Positions 17,987 through 27,490 of a stretch of DNA of 64,000 bases are shown one piece after another. The notes beneath the pieces are model-generated. The model had not been told where the DNA came from. It searched no databases and was given only the letters and a program-made list of their open reading frames with translations. The DNA is from an uncultured Desulfobacter sp. (GTDB lineage: Bacteria > Desulfobacterota > Desulfobacteria > Desulfobacterales > Desulfobacteraceae), in assembly GCF_963666145.1 (NCBI RefSeq), contig NZ_OY762614.1, forward strand, positions 1,970,001 to 2,034,000, read 5' to 3'. Both the position numbers and the translations under genes were made by a program. The first letter of the stretch is position 1. Each line of letters begins with the position of its first letter.

Positions 17987-18358
17987 TTACGCGTCTTTTG
18001 TCCCGGAAACTTTTTGGGGATCTGCCCATTGCGTAATATTGTTGCCGAAATGAACGTAAAGGCCGTCACTGTCATCCACCGGGATCCAGTATGAATCCAC
18101 AATGCCAAGGGTGTCATTGTGGACTACATCTCTTTGGGCTTTGCCTTGCTTGCGCATCACCGGGGCTTTGCACCCCTTGCACATCCGGCCTGTCCCGTTC
18201 AGGGAGAAGCAGTTGATGCCGGGTTCTATCCCAAGGTCCTGGGCCACTTTGTTCACCGCAACGATCTCATGTTTTTGGTTCAGCAGCAGGGCCGCTTCCG
18301 GATAGTTGCCCCACATCTGCCTAAACGTGTGGATAACGTGTGTGTTCTGTTCTGCCAT
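17987..18358 (-). CDS. Small PAS-like sensor protein
   Basis: A 123-residue stand-alone PAS-type protein (FRQMWGNYPEAALLLNQKHEIVAVNKVAQ, with a GINCFSL turn). It contains MCKGCKAP, a possible metal or redox site, and ends in a beta-rich segment (GLYVHFGNNITQWA). No output domain is present, so it presumably binds a ligand or cofactor and signals by protein contact. The start ATG 18358 follows GGAGAATCAAA. It is divergent from the AraC-family gene 138 bp away. The shared intergenic region contains a TGATAA-A-TTATCA palindrome (18383-18395), so the AraC regulator may control it. Confidence 0.65.
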   Translation of the reverse strand: MAEQNTHVIHTFRQMWGNYPEAALLLNQKHEIVAVNKVAQDLGIEPGINCFSLNGTGRMCKGCKAPVMRKQGKAQRDVVHNDTLGIVDSYWIPVDDSDGLYVHFGNNITQWADPQKVSGTKDA

Positions 18359-18382
18359 TTTGATTCTCCATTATTTAAAAAT

Positions 18383-18395
18383 TGATAAATTATCA
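18383..18395. promoter_or_regulatory. Palindrome between divergent PAS and AraC genes
   Basis: A perfect 13-base palindrome TGATAA-A-TTATCA sits 25 bp upstream of the PAS gene start and about 100 bp upstream of the AraC gene. It is a plausible operator, but it is AT-rich and could be chance. Confidence 0.3.
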
Positions 18396-18496
18396 TTTCG
18401 GGTATATCATTCCCTATGATGAAAGCATGATAGCAGAATGGTTCTCTACGGTCTTTCATTATTGGCTACAATTATTATCGAATCGGGTAAATTATT

Positions 18497-19294
18497 ATGT
18501 ACTGGAGCATGACGCTGGATCTTAAGGAATCTTTAGGGTGGCATTCCCATGAAGTATATGAGTTGCTGTACTGCCGAAAAGGGCGGGGACATATCATTTT
18601 TGACAATCAGGATATTTCATTTCAAGGCGGCCGCTTCATTCTCATCCTGCCGGAAAGCAGGCATCGATTTCTTTTCGGACAGGATGAGTCGGCGGATTTA
18701 AAAATTCTGTGCCTTACGGCTGCGGATGCGGCCATTCATCTTTCCTCCTCATTATCAAACTGGCTCCAAAATATTAAAAAGACCCCGGCGGTTTTTTCCG
18801 ACCATGAAGAAGACAGTGAGTTTTCAGCTCTTTTTGACAAGATCCCGGACGCTCTCGGGGAGACAGAAAAAAAGGACCTTGATATTATCTGGGGCAGAAT
18901 CGGTCTTATCCTGGCCATTCATTTCAAAAACCAGGGAGCAGGCGACATGGACAGCCAGGGGCGTCATGGAGACACGGTGGATCGTATCTGCAACTGGATA
19001 GACGACAATTTGGCAGAACAACTCACCCTTGATATGATCGCATCCGAGTTCGGCATGTCCAGAAGCTTGCTTACCAGGGAATTTAGAAAATTCACAAGCA
19101 TCAGTATTGTTGAATACATGAACATGCGAAGGCTGCAGACGGCGGGTGCCCTACTTGCGAAAACAGGAAAAAGCATTACGGAAGCCGCCTTGGAAAGCGG
19201 GTTCTCAAGTATCGGGAACTTCTATCAAAAATTTAAAGCGCTATATGGTGTGACGCCGTCGGAATTTAAAAAACAGCTTGATCTTCAAAGATAG
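18497..19294 (+). CDS. AraC-family transcriptional regulator
   Basis: A 265-residue regulator. The N-terminal half is a cupin-type sensor (WHSHEVYELLYCRKGRGHIIF, then GGRFILILPESRHRF). The C-terminal ~100 residues are the double helix-turn-helix of the AraC/XylS family (LDMIASEFGMSRSLLTREFRKF, then ITEAALESGFSSIGNFYQKFKALYGVTPSEFKK). Such proteins usually activate a neighbouring gene in response to a small molecule; the obvious candidate is the divergent PAS gene. The start is ATG 18497; the ligand is unknown. Confidence 0.92.
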   Translation: MYWSMTLDLKESLGWHSHEVYELLYCRKGRGHIIFDNQDISFQGGRFILILPESRHRFLFGQDESADLKILCLTAADAAIHLSSSLSNWLQNIKKTPAVFSDHEEDSEFSALFDKIPDALGETEKKDLDIIWGRIGLILAIHFKNQGAGDMDSQGRHGDTVDRICNWIDDNLAEQLTLDMIASEFGMSRSLLTREFRKFTSISIVEYMNMRRLQTAGALLAKTGKSITEAALESGFSSIGNFYQKFKALYGVTPSEFKKQLDLQR

Positions 19295-19646
19295 ATGGGT
19301 GCTTTCATATTTGGTAGAAATATTTGACCAGCCACCAATGGTATCAAACCAATCTCTATAAAGAGAATACTATTATGTGTATCGCCCGATTTTCAATTCC
19401 TAACGATTCGATTTTTCCTGGGGAGTTCAATGATGGTATTAAACCGGGCTATTTGAAATTCTGATGCCATCACCAATAATAGATCAAAGTAACGTCCTAT
19501 AAAATATGCTTCGTGGATTCAAATTCCCCGTTGCGACCCAGGCGATAATCAGGATATTCTCCAATTGACTGAAGGTTAAAAAGAAAGCCTCTTAAAAATT
19601 GATTCTATATCGAAACACTAAAATTAAACAGAATTTAGGGGATGTT
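19295..19646. other. Intergenic stretch, nothing recognised
   Basis: About 350 bp, AT-rich, between the AraC gene and the GFA-family gene. No gene, strong hairpin with T tract or repeat shared with the rest of the window was found. The GFA gene's own promoter should lie here. Confidence 0.4.
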
Positions 19647-20060
19647 ATGAAGTATAAAGGATCTTGCCTTTGTGGTGAAATTACTTTTGAAATAATCGGA
19701 GAATTTGAAAGCTTTTTTCTTTGCCATTGCGAACGTTGTAGAAAAGATACTGGCTCAGCACATGCTGCTAATTTATTTTCTTCTTCAGCTAAGTTAATAT
19801 GGCTATCGGGCAAAGATAAAGCTAAAACCTTTGATTTCAAATCAGAGGGGCATATAAAAAGCTTTTGCTCGAATTGTGGATCAGCTCTTCCCAATATACA
19901 GATGGATGGAGATCTGTTGGTTGTTCCAGCCGGAAGTCTTGACAGTGATGTGCAAATGGAACCTCAAGGCCATATTTATTGGAGGAACAAAGCAAATTGG
20001 GACAATAATTTGGAAAAGGTTGCCAAATTCGACCAACTGCCAAATCAAAACAACATGTAA
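19647..20060 (+). CDS. GFA/CENP-V-family zinc protein (formaldehyde-activating-enzyme-like)
   Basis: A 137-residue protein of the glutathione-dependent formaldehyde-activating-enzyme fold. Zinc motifs are visible: CLCG near the N-terminus (residues 7-10), HCERCRKDTG and CSNCGSALP. Characterised relatives bind glutathione-S-CH2OH, but most homologs have unknown substrates. The start ATG 19647, preceded by AGGGGATGTT, replaces an earlier in-frame start 16 codons upstream that lacks a ribosome site. The AT-rich composition contrasts with uvrC next door, so it could be acquired. Confidence 0.85.
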   Translation: MKYKGSCLCGEITFEIIGEFESFFLCHCERCRKDTGSAHAANLFSSSAKLIWLSGKDKAKTFDFKSEGHIKSFCSNCGSALPNIQMDGDLLVVPAGSLDSDVQMEPQGHIYWRNKANWDNNLEKVAKFDQLPNQNNM

Positions 20061-20198
20061 TATCCATGACAAAAGCAAGTAATACCAAGTTCACAATAAT
20101 GCTATGAGCCCTCGCCCGCCCCCATTTCAGAACAGCATTCAATAGCAGAAGTATTGTGGGAAGATGAACCCGTTCTGCTTAAAAGGCAAGAGTCTGCT

Positions 20199-22025
20199 TC
20201 ACAAATCAGCCAGCACCTGAAGCAAATTTTTTGCCATTGCCGGCGTAATGCCGGGAAGTGCGGCAAGAGATTCCGGTGACTGGTTTCGGATATTGTCAAT
20301 CCCCTTAAACGTGGTGAGCAGCAGCTTCTTTTTTTTGGGGCCGATGCCGGGGATTCCGTCAAGGACGGAGAGTTTTCCCCGCTTTTCCCGGCGGGAGCGC
20401 TGGAAGGTAATGGCCGACCTGTGGGCCTCATCCCGGATCTGTTCCAACAGAAAAAGTGCCTTGGCCGACTGGGCTGTGTTCAAGGGATTGGAGCGCCCCG
20501 GCAGATAGACCTTGTCAGCCTTCTCCCCCTTATCTGAATCCTTTTTGGCCAGGCCTGCCAGGGTAAACTGCCCTTCCAGCCCCAGTTCCTTGACCACGCT
20601 GACGGCCATGGACAATTGCCCTTTACCGCCGTCCACCACCAGCAGGTCCGGCAGGGGCATATTTTCCCGGTCATGTTGAAATCGGCGGGTGAGGACATGG
20701 GTCATATAGGCATAGTCATCCTGCTGCTCAATATCCTTGATAATAAACTTACGATAGGCGCTTTTATCAGGCCTGCCGCCGGTGAACACCACCATGGCCG
20801 CCACGGGATCTTTGCCCTGGAGATTGGAATTATCAAAGCACTCCATGCGCTCGGGCAACCGGGCCATGCCCAGAAGGTGCTGGAGCATGGTCAGGGCTGC
20901 CGTTGCCTCTTCTTCACGGGCCAATATTTTTTCAAGTTCCGCCTTGGCGTTAAATCGGGCCATATCGGCAAGCCGTTTTTTCTCCCCCCGGAGCGGATAG
21001 TGGAAATGCACCCGGTGATCCGCCATATCATTAAGCCGGGCTTCGGCACGAATCATGTCGTCGGATGGCTGACTGAACAAAACCGAGCCGGGAATCTGGG
21101 CGGCTTTCTCGTAATACTGAATCACAAAGGCCGCCAATACCTCATCCGGTTCCTTGAATCCAAGATCCAGTGGGTAATAGGCTGTGTTTATCAAGTACCC
21201 GGATCTCACCTGCATCACGGTAACCACCGCCCGGTCCCGGTCCCAGGCAAGCCCAAGAACGTCCCTGTCCTGCCCGTCCGCACACACCACCACCTGGCGC
21301 TCCATGATCCGCTCCACGGCAAAAATGGTGTCCCGGATCTGAGCCGCTTTTTCAAAGGCCTGGTCAGCAGCATATTCCGCCATCTCAAGGCGCAGTTTCT
21401 TAATTACCTCCCGGGTCCGTCCCCGCAGAAACAAGACAGCATCCTTCACCCTGGCCTGGTACTCCTCTGGGTCCACCTCATTGCAGCACAGCCCCAGACA
21501 TGCCTTGATCTGGTAGTTCAAACACGGCCGGGACCGGTTTTTAAACTGGGCGTCCCGGCACTTTCGAAGTTTAAAAATCCGCTGAATCTGCTTTAAAGTT
21601 TGATTCACGCTCTTGGAGGAAGAGTATGGACCCAAATAAAGCGCTTTATCTTTTTCGATGCGCCGCACCCGCTGGATGGCAGGATAGGGTTCATTCATAT
21701 CAATACGCAGCAGTGGATAATTCTTGCCGTCTTTAAGAAGAACATTATACTTGGGAGAATTTTTCTTGATCAGGTTGGATTCTAGGATGAATGCTTCCTG
21801 GTCCGACTGGGTGACCACCAATTCAAAATCAGCAACCAGAGCCAGAAGCGCTGCCGTTTTGGGCTCGGGCTGATCTTTTCTCACAAAATATGAAGCCAGC
21901 CGCTTTTTTAAATCCTTGGCCTTGCCCACATAAAGGATTTTTCCTTTTTTATCCCGCATGAGATAAACCCCGGGAGCATGGGGGGCCTGGTCGTATTTTT
22001 CTTTTATTTTCTCAGGAACAATCAT
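20199..22025 (-). CDS. uvrC: UvrABC system protein C
   Basis: UvrC makes both incisions around a DNA lesion in nucleotide excision repair after UvrB loading. The 608-residue protein has an N-terminal GIY-YIG nuclease (GVYLMRDKKGKILYVGKAK), a UVR domain near residue 200-235, a central Cys-containing region (CLNYQIKACLGLC), the RNase H-like C-terminal nuclease (ECFDNSNLQGKDPVAAMVVF and LLVVDGGKGQL) and terminal helix-hairpin-helix repeats (LDGIPGIGPKKKKLLL, LAALPGITPAMAKNLL). It lies near uvrB but is separated from it by a split diguanylate cyclase gene. Confidence 0.97.
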   Translation of the reverse strand: MIVPEKIKEKYDQAPHAPGVYLMRDKKGKILYVGKAKDLKKRLASYFVRKDQPEPKTAALLALVADFELVVTQSDQEAFILESNLIKKNSPKYNVLLKDGKNYPLLRIDMNEPYPAIQRVRRIEKDKALYLGPYSSSKSVNQTLKQIQRIFKLRKCRDAQFKNRSRPCLNYQIKACLGLCCNEVDPEEYQARVKDAVLFLRGRTREVIKKLRLEMAEYAADQAFEKAAQIRDTIFAVERIMERQVVVCADGQDRDVLGLAWDRDRAVVTVMQVRSGYLINTAYYPLDLGFKEPDEVLAAFVIQYYEKAAQIPGSVLFSQPSDDMIRAEARLNDMADHRVHFHYPLRGEKKRLADMARFNAKAELEKILAREEEATAALTMLQHLLGMARLPERMECFDNSNLQGKDPVAAMVVFTGGRPDKSAYRKFIIKDIEQQDDYAYMTHVLTRRFQHDRENMPLPDLLVVDGGKGQLSMAVSVVKELGLEGQFTLAGLAKKDSDKGEKADKVYLPGRSNPLNTAQSAKALFLLEQIRDEAHRSAITFQRSRREKRGKLSVLDGIPGIGPKKKKLLLTTFKGIDNIRNQSPESLAALPGITPAMAKNLLQVLADL

Positions 22026-22060
22026 CGGGCTGTCTTAAATACGTTCAACAAATTAAGTTA

Positions 22061-22761
22061 TCATCCAGTTATGGTTATTAAATTCCGCCCACTTCGTTTT
22101 GAACAATAAAGCTTATCGTCCGCTAATTTCAGCATGTATGACAAATCTTTATCTGTATTAAAGGAGATACCGATACTAACTGTCACCGCCAATTTTTGAT
22201 TTGTGTCACCATAAGTTATTTTTTGGGTTTGAATAAGGGATCTTAAAGCATTAAATCGCTCCCCAATTTGAGTTCGAAAAAGATTTTCATCTTCCCCATC
22301 CCGGCCGGATATCAAAATACCAAACTCTTCTCCGCCCAGTCGAGCTAACAACTCATTTTCTTTCACAAAATTTTTAAATATTTCCGCCAATTTTTGGAGA
22401 ACCAGATCACCTGCATCATGGCCATAGGCATCATTGATCTTTTTAAAATGGTCAATGTCAATCATTGCACAGCACAAACACCGATCAGCCTCCCGAGATG
22501 ACACGAAGAGTTTTTTCCCCTTTTCAAAAAAAAACCTGCGATTATAAAGGCCTGTGAGATAATCTGTCATTGCAACCAATTTAGTTTGTTCAATTAAACA
22601 AACATTTTCAATACACTGGGCGACACGACAATAAAATTCTTCTCTAATAAAGGATTGTTTAATAATAAAATCATTGGCACCACTTTTAATAAACTGAGCA
22701 GCCATGGTTTCGTCTCTTTCCGAGGACATTCCAATAATGGCAAGTTCTTCTTTTTTACTGG
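22061..22761 (-). pseudogene. Diguanylate cyclase, 3' half (rest of REC2 + GGDEF), cut off by IS insertion
   Basis: This is the downstream part of the gene that begins at 24746. It resumes in the second receiver (EELAIIGMSSERDE, SGANDFIIKQSF) and continues into a GGDEF domain of ~165 residues. That domain has signature GGEEF (ARLGGEEFGILI) and metal-binding residues in MIDIDHFKKINDAYGHDAGD. The GGDEF part is complete and could in principle be expressed from a start contributed by the element (the open frame extends to 22831). The receiver is only half present, so signal control would be lost. Confidence 0.85.
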
Positions 22762-24021
22762 TTATAACGGATTTGGGGGACCCGTCCGTAAGCCTCCCAA
22801 TGAAGCTGAAATCAAAAGGTTCTGAAGCCAATTCTCGTGGTATTGGAATCCGTTCACTCTTTCAAAAGAACTCACATGGCCCTTTTGCTTTACCGTCCAC
22901 GGATTGAGTGGAGCAAAATTTTGGATAAGAGCCCAGGCACGTATACTGAGATTGGCCGATTTCATAGTGCCATGAAAATACTTGGTGCTGAATAAATGAC
23001 GGTCCATCCGTTGCATCAGCCGGTCAACCATGTTGCTTGTTCTATGTGCACCAGGAAAATCATAAGCTTCGGAAAACTGTGGAAGATTATCCTTGAGCTT
23101 CTTGATCTTGGCTGAAATTACGTCTGGGATTTCGTTCTGCGTATTTTGACAATGTTCGGAAAGCCTCCGAACTCTCTGTGAGAATGCCCCCTTAGACTCT
23201 GCCCGAAAGCAGTCCCATAACCTGGTCGCCATATCCAGGAAATGCTCCTTATATTTTTTGCGTGAGCGATCACGTATGCCAATATATATGTGTAAGAAGC
23301 AGGATAACACAGTTATCTTGGGGAACAATTTTCTCCAGGCTTTCTGCGTTGACCGCCATCCGTCGGTATTGACAGTTTCTGGCTGATATCCCGGATTAAT
23401 ACATTCAGCCTCCTCTTTAAATACCCCGTAAGCTTTTTGGAGGTCTTTGCCGGAGGCCGTTTCGGAAACACTGGCTCCTAAAATACAGTTTTTCCCAGCC
23501 GTCGTTGCAATATAGGTCTTTTCTCCCAAAAGACGAGTATGCTTTTCATCAGCAGAAACATGTTGGGGTAATGTATCTGGGGATTTAATCGTGGTTCCCA
23601 CAAGACTATGTCGGCCAAGGGATGCTTCAAGGCGATACCAATACATGGAATTTTTACCGAAGCAGTAACTCAAAGCCCAAAACGGGACTGCAAACTTCCG
23701 CAAAAATAACGGTTTCTCAACATCTTTTACAAGACCACTCATATAGGGCATGGCAAACGAAGGTCGTATGGTATAACTGACACCTGCTATTACAATTCTC
23801 CTGATTTTCAATTTCAGTTTTTTGGAGAATCGGATCTCCTTCATTTTGTATCCGTTAGTGATTTCAACGGGGAAAAGCTCGGGATATTTCATGATTACCA
23901 TGTCTAATACCATCCGGAATTGGGCTGCCTGCTGGATAATGATGTAATATTGTGCTTGACAAACATTCATACAAATAGTTCGATTCAGTCGGGGAGCGGT
24001 GGTAGAGGAGGAACTCATCAT
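22762..24021 (-). CDS. DDE-type transposase of the insertion sequence
   Basis: A 419-residue transposase with a basic N-terminal region (SKKLKLKIRRIV) and a DDE/RNase H-like core. Candidate acidic positions are in SADEKHTRLLGEK, TVNTDGWRSTQKAW and the C-terminal third around the SNMVDRLMQRMDRH segment. The start is ATG 24021, preceded by AAGGAAA. The frame is intact, so the element may still be mobile. I could not assign an IS family with certainty. Confidence 0.85.
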   Translation of the reverse strand: MMSSSSTTAPRLNRTICMNVCQAQYYIIIQQAAQFRMVLDMVIMKYPELFPVEITNGYKMKEIRFSKKLKLKIRRIVIAGVSYTIRPSFAMPYMSGLVKDVEKPLFLRKFAVPFWALSYCFGKNSMYWYRLEASLGRHSLVGTTIKSPDTLPQHVSADEKHTRLLGEKTYIATTAGKNCILGASVSETASGKDLQKAYGVFKEEAECINPGYQPETVNTDGWRSTQKAWRKLFPKITVLSCFLHIYIGIRDRSRKKYKEHFLDMATRLWDCFRAESKGAFSQRVRRLSEHCQNTQNEIPDVISAKIKKLKDNLPQFSEAYDFPGAHRTSNMVDRLMQRMDRHLFSTKYFHGTMKSANLSIRAWALIQNFAPLNPWTVKQKGHVSSFERVNGFQYHENWLQNLLISASLGGLRTGPPNPL

Positions 24022-24129
24022 TTTCCTTATTTGTTATCGTTGCTGTTGGCGCTTCAACCATAACTCAGGAAATGATTTTTTTCAGTCTATTTCATCGCTC
24101 TCCGGCTCTATCCCCCAAATCCGTTATAA
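22762..24129 (-). mobile_element. Insertion sequence, ~1.37 kb, with 19-bp perfect terminal inverted repeats
   Basis: Perfect inverted repeats TTATAACGGATTTGGGGGA at 22762-22780 and its complement at 24111-24129 bound a single transposase gene. The last codons of the transposase, including its TAA stop, lie in the left repeat. TTATAA is present at both junctions and may be shared with the target; no unambiguous longer target duplication is visible. The element sits inside a two-receiver GGDEF gene, whose halves flank it on the same strand. Confidence 0.9.
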
Positions 24130-24746
24130 TCAGCTTTTTTAAAAGTTTCGCGGATAGTTTTACACAAAGTGCACCCATCCATTTCAGGCATATTAAAATC
24201 CGTAATTACCAACTTGATTCCAGGGTAATGTGTTAAAGCTTCAAGCGCTTCCTTGCCGTTTGTAACAGAGATAAGCTTGTATTGATGCATATATAAAAGA
24301 TCAGAAATAACGCTACGAAAGAAAGAAGAATCATCTACAATTAGAATGATATGATTCTTATTTTCCCTCAATTTTTTAAGTGATGATAAAAGGTAACCCA
24401 AACTATTTTGGTCCTTTTTCACAATGTAATCCACGATTTTTTTAGACCAGACAAATTTTCTTAATTCTGAACTTACACAACCTGTAAAAACAATTGACGG
24501 AATACCTTTCTGAGTCACAATATCAATAATTTCACCATTTGCGGCATCTGGAAGCACAAAATCAAGAACTGCTGAAGAATAGTATTGCTTCCCATCTAAA
24601 CAGGAAAGCGTTTCTTCCAAAGTCTTTGTCCAGACAACAGGTTCTTTAATTTCCGATTCAAGCGCATTAACAAGCCCTTTCCCAAAAGCCAGGTCATCTT
24701 CGACCAATAGTATTCTCTCTTTCTTTTTTTCAGATGACTTCTTCAT
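24130..24746 (-). pseudogene. Two-receiver response regulator / diguanylate cyclase, 5' half, truncated by IS
   Basis: This is the upstream part of a REC-REC-GGDEF protein, starting at ATG 24746. The first receiver (ILLVEDDLAFGKGL; AVLDFVLPDA) spans residues ~12-125. The second (IILIVDDSSFFRSVI; LVITDFNMPEMDG) begins near 134 and is cut after CKTIRETFKKA, where the inverted repeat of the insertion sequence begins. The chimeric frame ends 22 bp later at TAG (24108). The remaining receiver part and the GGDEF domain are at 22061-22761. Intact proteins of this layout make cyclic di-GMP under phosphorelay control. Confidence 0.85.
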
Positions 24747-24812
24747 AAAAAAAACGTCCTTTTAAGGATAAAATTCTTATTCAAAAAAACAATCTGACTA
24801 TTTTGAGACGAA

Positions 24813-26813
24813 TCATGGTTGGGCTGTTTTGATCTTTTTCAACTCTAGGATTTTGTCCCGATATTGTGCGGCCTGCTCAAATTCCAAATTTTCAGCGGCT
24901 TCATTCATTTTTGTCTCAAGGTCTCTGATCACATCATCCAAATTCAGCTCCTCGGCATCATAAGCCTTGAGCTCCTCGTTTACGGCGGCCTCAATTGTAT
25001 TGGCATTCATGTCGGCCATGGTGTAATCAAAGGCGTTGATCTTTTTATTGATGGTGGCGGGTGTAATGCCGTGGGCCTGGTTATAGGCTTGCTGGATCTT
25101 GCGGCGGCGCTCGGTTTCCCCCAGGGCCTTTTTCATGGAGCCGGTCTCTTTTTCCGCATACATGATCACCCGGCCATAGGCATTACGGGCGGCCCGGCCG
25201 AAAATCTGAATAAAGGAGCGGAAGGAGCGTAAAAATCCTTCCTTGTCCGCATCAAGAATGGCCACAAGGGAGACTTCCGGAATATCCAGGCCTTCGCGCA
25301 GCAGATTTATTCCGATGAGCACATCAAACAGGCCCCGTCGAAGGTCCTGGATGATATCAATGCGCTCCACCGTGCCGATGTCCGAATGCAGGTATTTTAC
25401 CTTGAGCCCCAGATCCGAATAGTAATCGGTAAGGTCCTCGGCCATACGTTTGGTCAATGTGGTTACCAGCACCCGCTCCTGGGCCTCCACCCGTTTAAGG
25501 ATCTCCTGGTACAGGTCATCCACCTGGGTCTTGGCATCCCGGATTTCCACCGGGGGATCAAGCAACCCCGTGGGCCGGACAATCTGCTCGGCCACCCGGA
25601 CGCCGGCCTTTTCCATCTCATAGTCCCCGGGGGTGGCCGACACAAATATGGTCCGGGGCACCAGATCCTTGAACTCTTCGAATTTCAGGGGGCGGTTGTC
25701 CACGGCAGAGGGCAAGCGGAATCCGTGTTTAACCAGAGTCTCTTTCCTGGACCGGTCCGCCTTGTACATGGCCCCAAGCTGTCCCACTGAAATATGGCTT
25801 TCGTCAAAGAAGAGCAGAAAATCCTTATCTATATAATCCAGCAGTGTAGGCGGCGGTTGGCCCGGAGACCGGCCTGTAAGATGCCGGGAATAATTTTCAA
25901 TGCCGTTGCAATATCCGATCTCCTCAAGCATCTCAAGATCGTACCGGGTGCGTTCTTCCAGGCGCTGGGCCTCCACCAGTAAATTCTGTTCATTTAAAAA
26001 GGCCAGCCGCTCTTTGAGCTCGGCCACAATACTCTCCACGGCCTGCTTCCGGGTCTTTTGGTTGGTCACGTAATGGGACGCCGGATAGATGGCCATCTGA
26101 TCAAATTGTTTAATCACCGTACCTTTCAACGCATCAATTTCACTGATCTCTTCGATGGTGTCACCAAAAAAATCAATGCGCACGGCCTTATTTTCCTCGT
26201 AGGCAGGGAAGATCTCCAGCCGGTCCCCCCGGACCCGAAAAGTGCCCCGGTGAAAATCCACGTCATTACGGGTGTACTGGATGTCCACAAATTTTCGGAT
26301 CACATCTTCCCGGGAAATATCCATGTCCCGTTCCAGAGTCACCCGCAGATCCAGATACTCCTCGGGCGCACCCAGGCCGTAAATGCACGAGACCGATGCC
26401 ACCACGATCACATCTTTGCGGGCCAGAACGCTCCGGGTGGCCGAGTGCCGCATTTTATCGATCAGTTCATTGATCGACGAATCCTTCTGGATATAGGTAT
26501 CCGAAGACGGAATATAGGCTTCGGGCTGGTAATAATCATAATAGGAGACAAAATACTCCACGCAATTATCCGGGAACAGCATTTTGAACTCATTGTAAAG
26601 CTGGGCTGCCAGGGTTTTGTTGGGCGCAATGATCAGGCTTGGCTTTTCCACCCGGTTGATGATGTTGGCCATGGAAAAGGTTTTTCCCGAACCCGTCACC
26701 CCCAAAAGCACCTGGTATTTTTCATCGGCCTGGACCCCCTGAACCAGATAGTCAATGGCCTTTGGCTGATCTCCGGCCGGGCCGTAGGGAGACACCAGAT
26801 TAAACAATCCCAT
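24813..26813 (-). CDS. uvrB: UvrABC system protein B
   Basis: UvrB is the DEAD-like ATPase that verifies DNA damage after UvrA delivery and recruits UvrC. The 666-residue protein shows Walker A (GVTGSGKTFSMAN), the beta-hairpin region (YYDYYQPEAYIPSSDTYI), Walker B region DESH (LLFFDESHISV), helicase motif VI (IQIFGRAARN) and a C-terminal UVR domain (EQAAQYRDKI) that contacts UvrC. The start ATG 26813 is divergent from the CoA-binding protein gene. uvrC lies ~2.8 kb downstream on the same strand. Confidence 0.98.
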   Translation of the reverse strand: MGLFNLVSPYGPAGDQPKAIDYLVQGVQADEKYQVLLGVTGSGKTFSMANIINRVEKPSLIIAPNKTLAAQLYNEFKMLFPDNCVEYFVSYYDYYQPEAYIPSSDTYIQKDSSINELIDKMRHSATRSVLARKDVIVVASVSCIYGLGAPEEYLDLRVTLERDMDISREDVIRKFVDIQYTRNDVDFHRGTFRVRGDRLEIFPAYEENKAVRIDFFGDTIEEISEIDALKGTVIKQFDQMAIYPASHYVTNQKTRKQAVESIVAELKERLAFLNEQNLLVEAQRLEERTRYDLEMLEEIGYCNGIENYSRHLTGRSPGQPPPTLLDYIDKDFLLFFDESHISVGQLGAMYKADRSRKETLVKHGFRLPSAVDNRPLKFEEFKDLVPRTIFVSATPGDYEMEKAGVRVAEQIVRPTGLLDPPVEIRDAKTQVDDLYQEILKRVEAQERVLVTTLTKRMAEDLTDYYSDLGLKVKYLHSDIGTVERIDIIQDLRRGLFDVLIGINLLREGLDIPEVSLVAILDADKEGFLRSFRSFIQIFGRAARNAYGRVIMYAEKETGSMKKALGETERRRKIQQAYNQAHGITPATINKKINAFDYTMADMNANTIEAAVNEELKAYDAEELNLDDVIRDLETKMNEAAENLEFEQAAQYRDKILELKKIKTAQP

Positions 26814-26897
26814 ATATTTTTCCTGTACTTTCCTCTTTTATAAACAGATACTCATAGAGAATCGCATATTAAACAATATAAGGAGTATACAAAACCC

Positions 26898-27290
26898 ATG
26901 GAAGAAAAAAAAGAGACCGTTGCTGTCGTCGGTGCAAGTCCTTTGAAAGAGAGATATTCCAACCAGGCCCAAAATATGCTGGAAGAGTACGGACACAGTC
27001 CCATACCCGTAGCCCCCAAGCACGAAACCATTGAAGGCAAAACCGTTTACCATGCGCTCTCTGACATTCCCCAAGCCATTGACACGGTGACCATGTATGT
27101 TGGCCCGGCCCGGCAGGACGCGGTCATCGAGCAAATTCTGGCCATGAAACCCAAGCGGGTGATCTTCAATCCCGGGACTGAAAATCCCCCGGCCTACGAA
27201 AAGCTCAAATCCGCCGGGATCACGGTCCAGGAGGCCTGCACCCTGGTGCTTTTGAGAACCAACCAATATATGAAACCCTTTAATCCTTAA
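26898..27290 (+). CDS. CoA-binding-domain protein (YccU-like)
   Basis: A 130-residue single-domain Rossmann-fold protein of the CoA-binding family. The nucleotide-binding N-terminus reads VAVVGASPLKERYSNQ, and later conserved segments are PVAPKHETIEG and VIFNPGTENP. Family members bind CoA or related nucleotides, but their roles are poorly defined. The ribosome site AAGGAG lies about 12 bases upstream of ATG 26898, slightly far. The gene is divergent from uvrB and followed by a palindromic repeat before glnS. Confidence 0.83.
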   Translation: MEEKKETVAVVGASPLKERYSNQAQNMLEEYGHSPIPVAPKHETIEGKTVYHALSDIPQAIDTVTMYVGPARQDAVIEQILAMKPKRVIFNPGTENPPAYEKLKSAGITVQEACTLVLLRTNQYMKPFNP

Positions 27291-27340
27291 TATGAATATG
27301 ATATTTTGTGTTTAAACTAACAGGCAGCCATCTGTGGCGT

Positions 27341-27400
27341 CGCAGAAAAATTTACAATCCTCACATACTATAGTATGCTCCGGTTATAAATTTTTCTGCG
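27341..27400. repeat. 60-bp palindromic intergenic element
   Basis: An almost symmetric inverted repeat: outer arms CGCAGAAAAATTTA / TAAATTTTTCTGCG and a perfect 14-bp core CATACTATAGTATG (27364-27377), with a few mismatches between. It can form a long cruciform or RNA hairpin and looks like a REP-type element. Only one copy lies in this window. Confidence 0.7.
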
Positions 27401-27490
27401 CCTTGCATATGGGTAACTTTTAGTCGAAGCACAGTTTTTTTGTCGAAACACTACTTAAATTTTATACAAGCCATCTGGAAAGAATAATAA

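Noticed and set aside
20616..21596. Long + strand ORF (326 codons) opposite uvrC
   Set aside because: Composition-driven shadow of uvrC, which is full length with all motifs.
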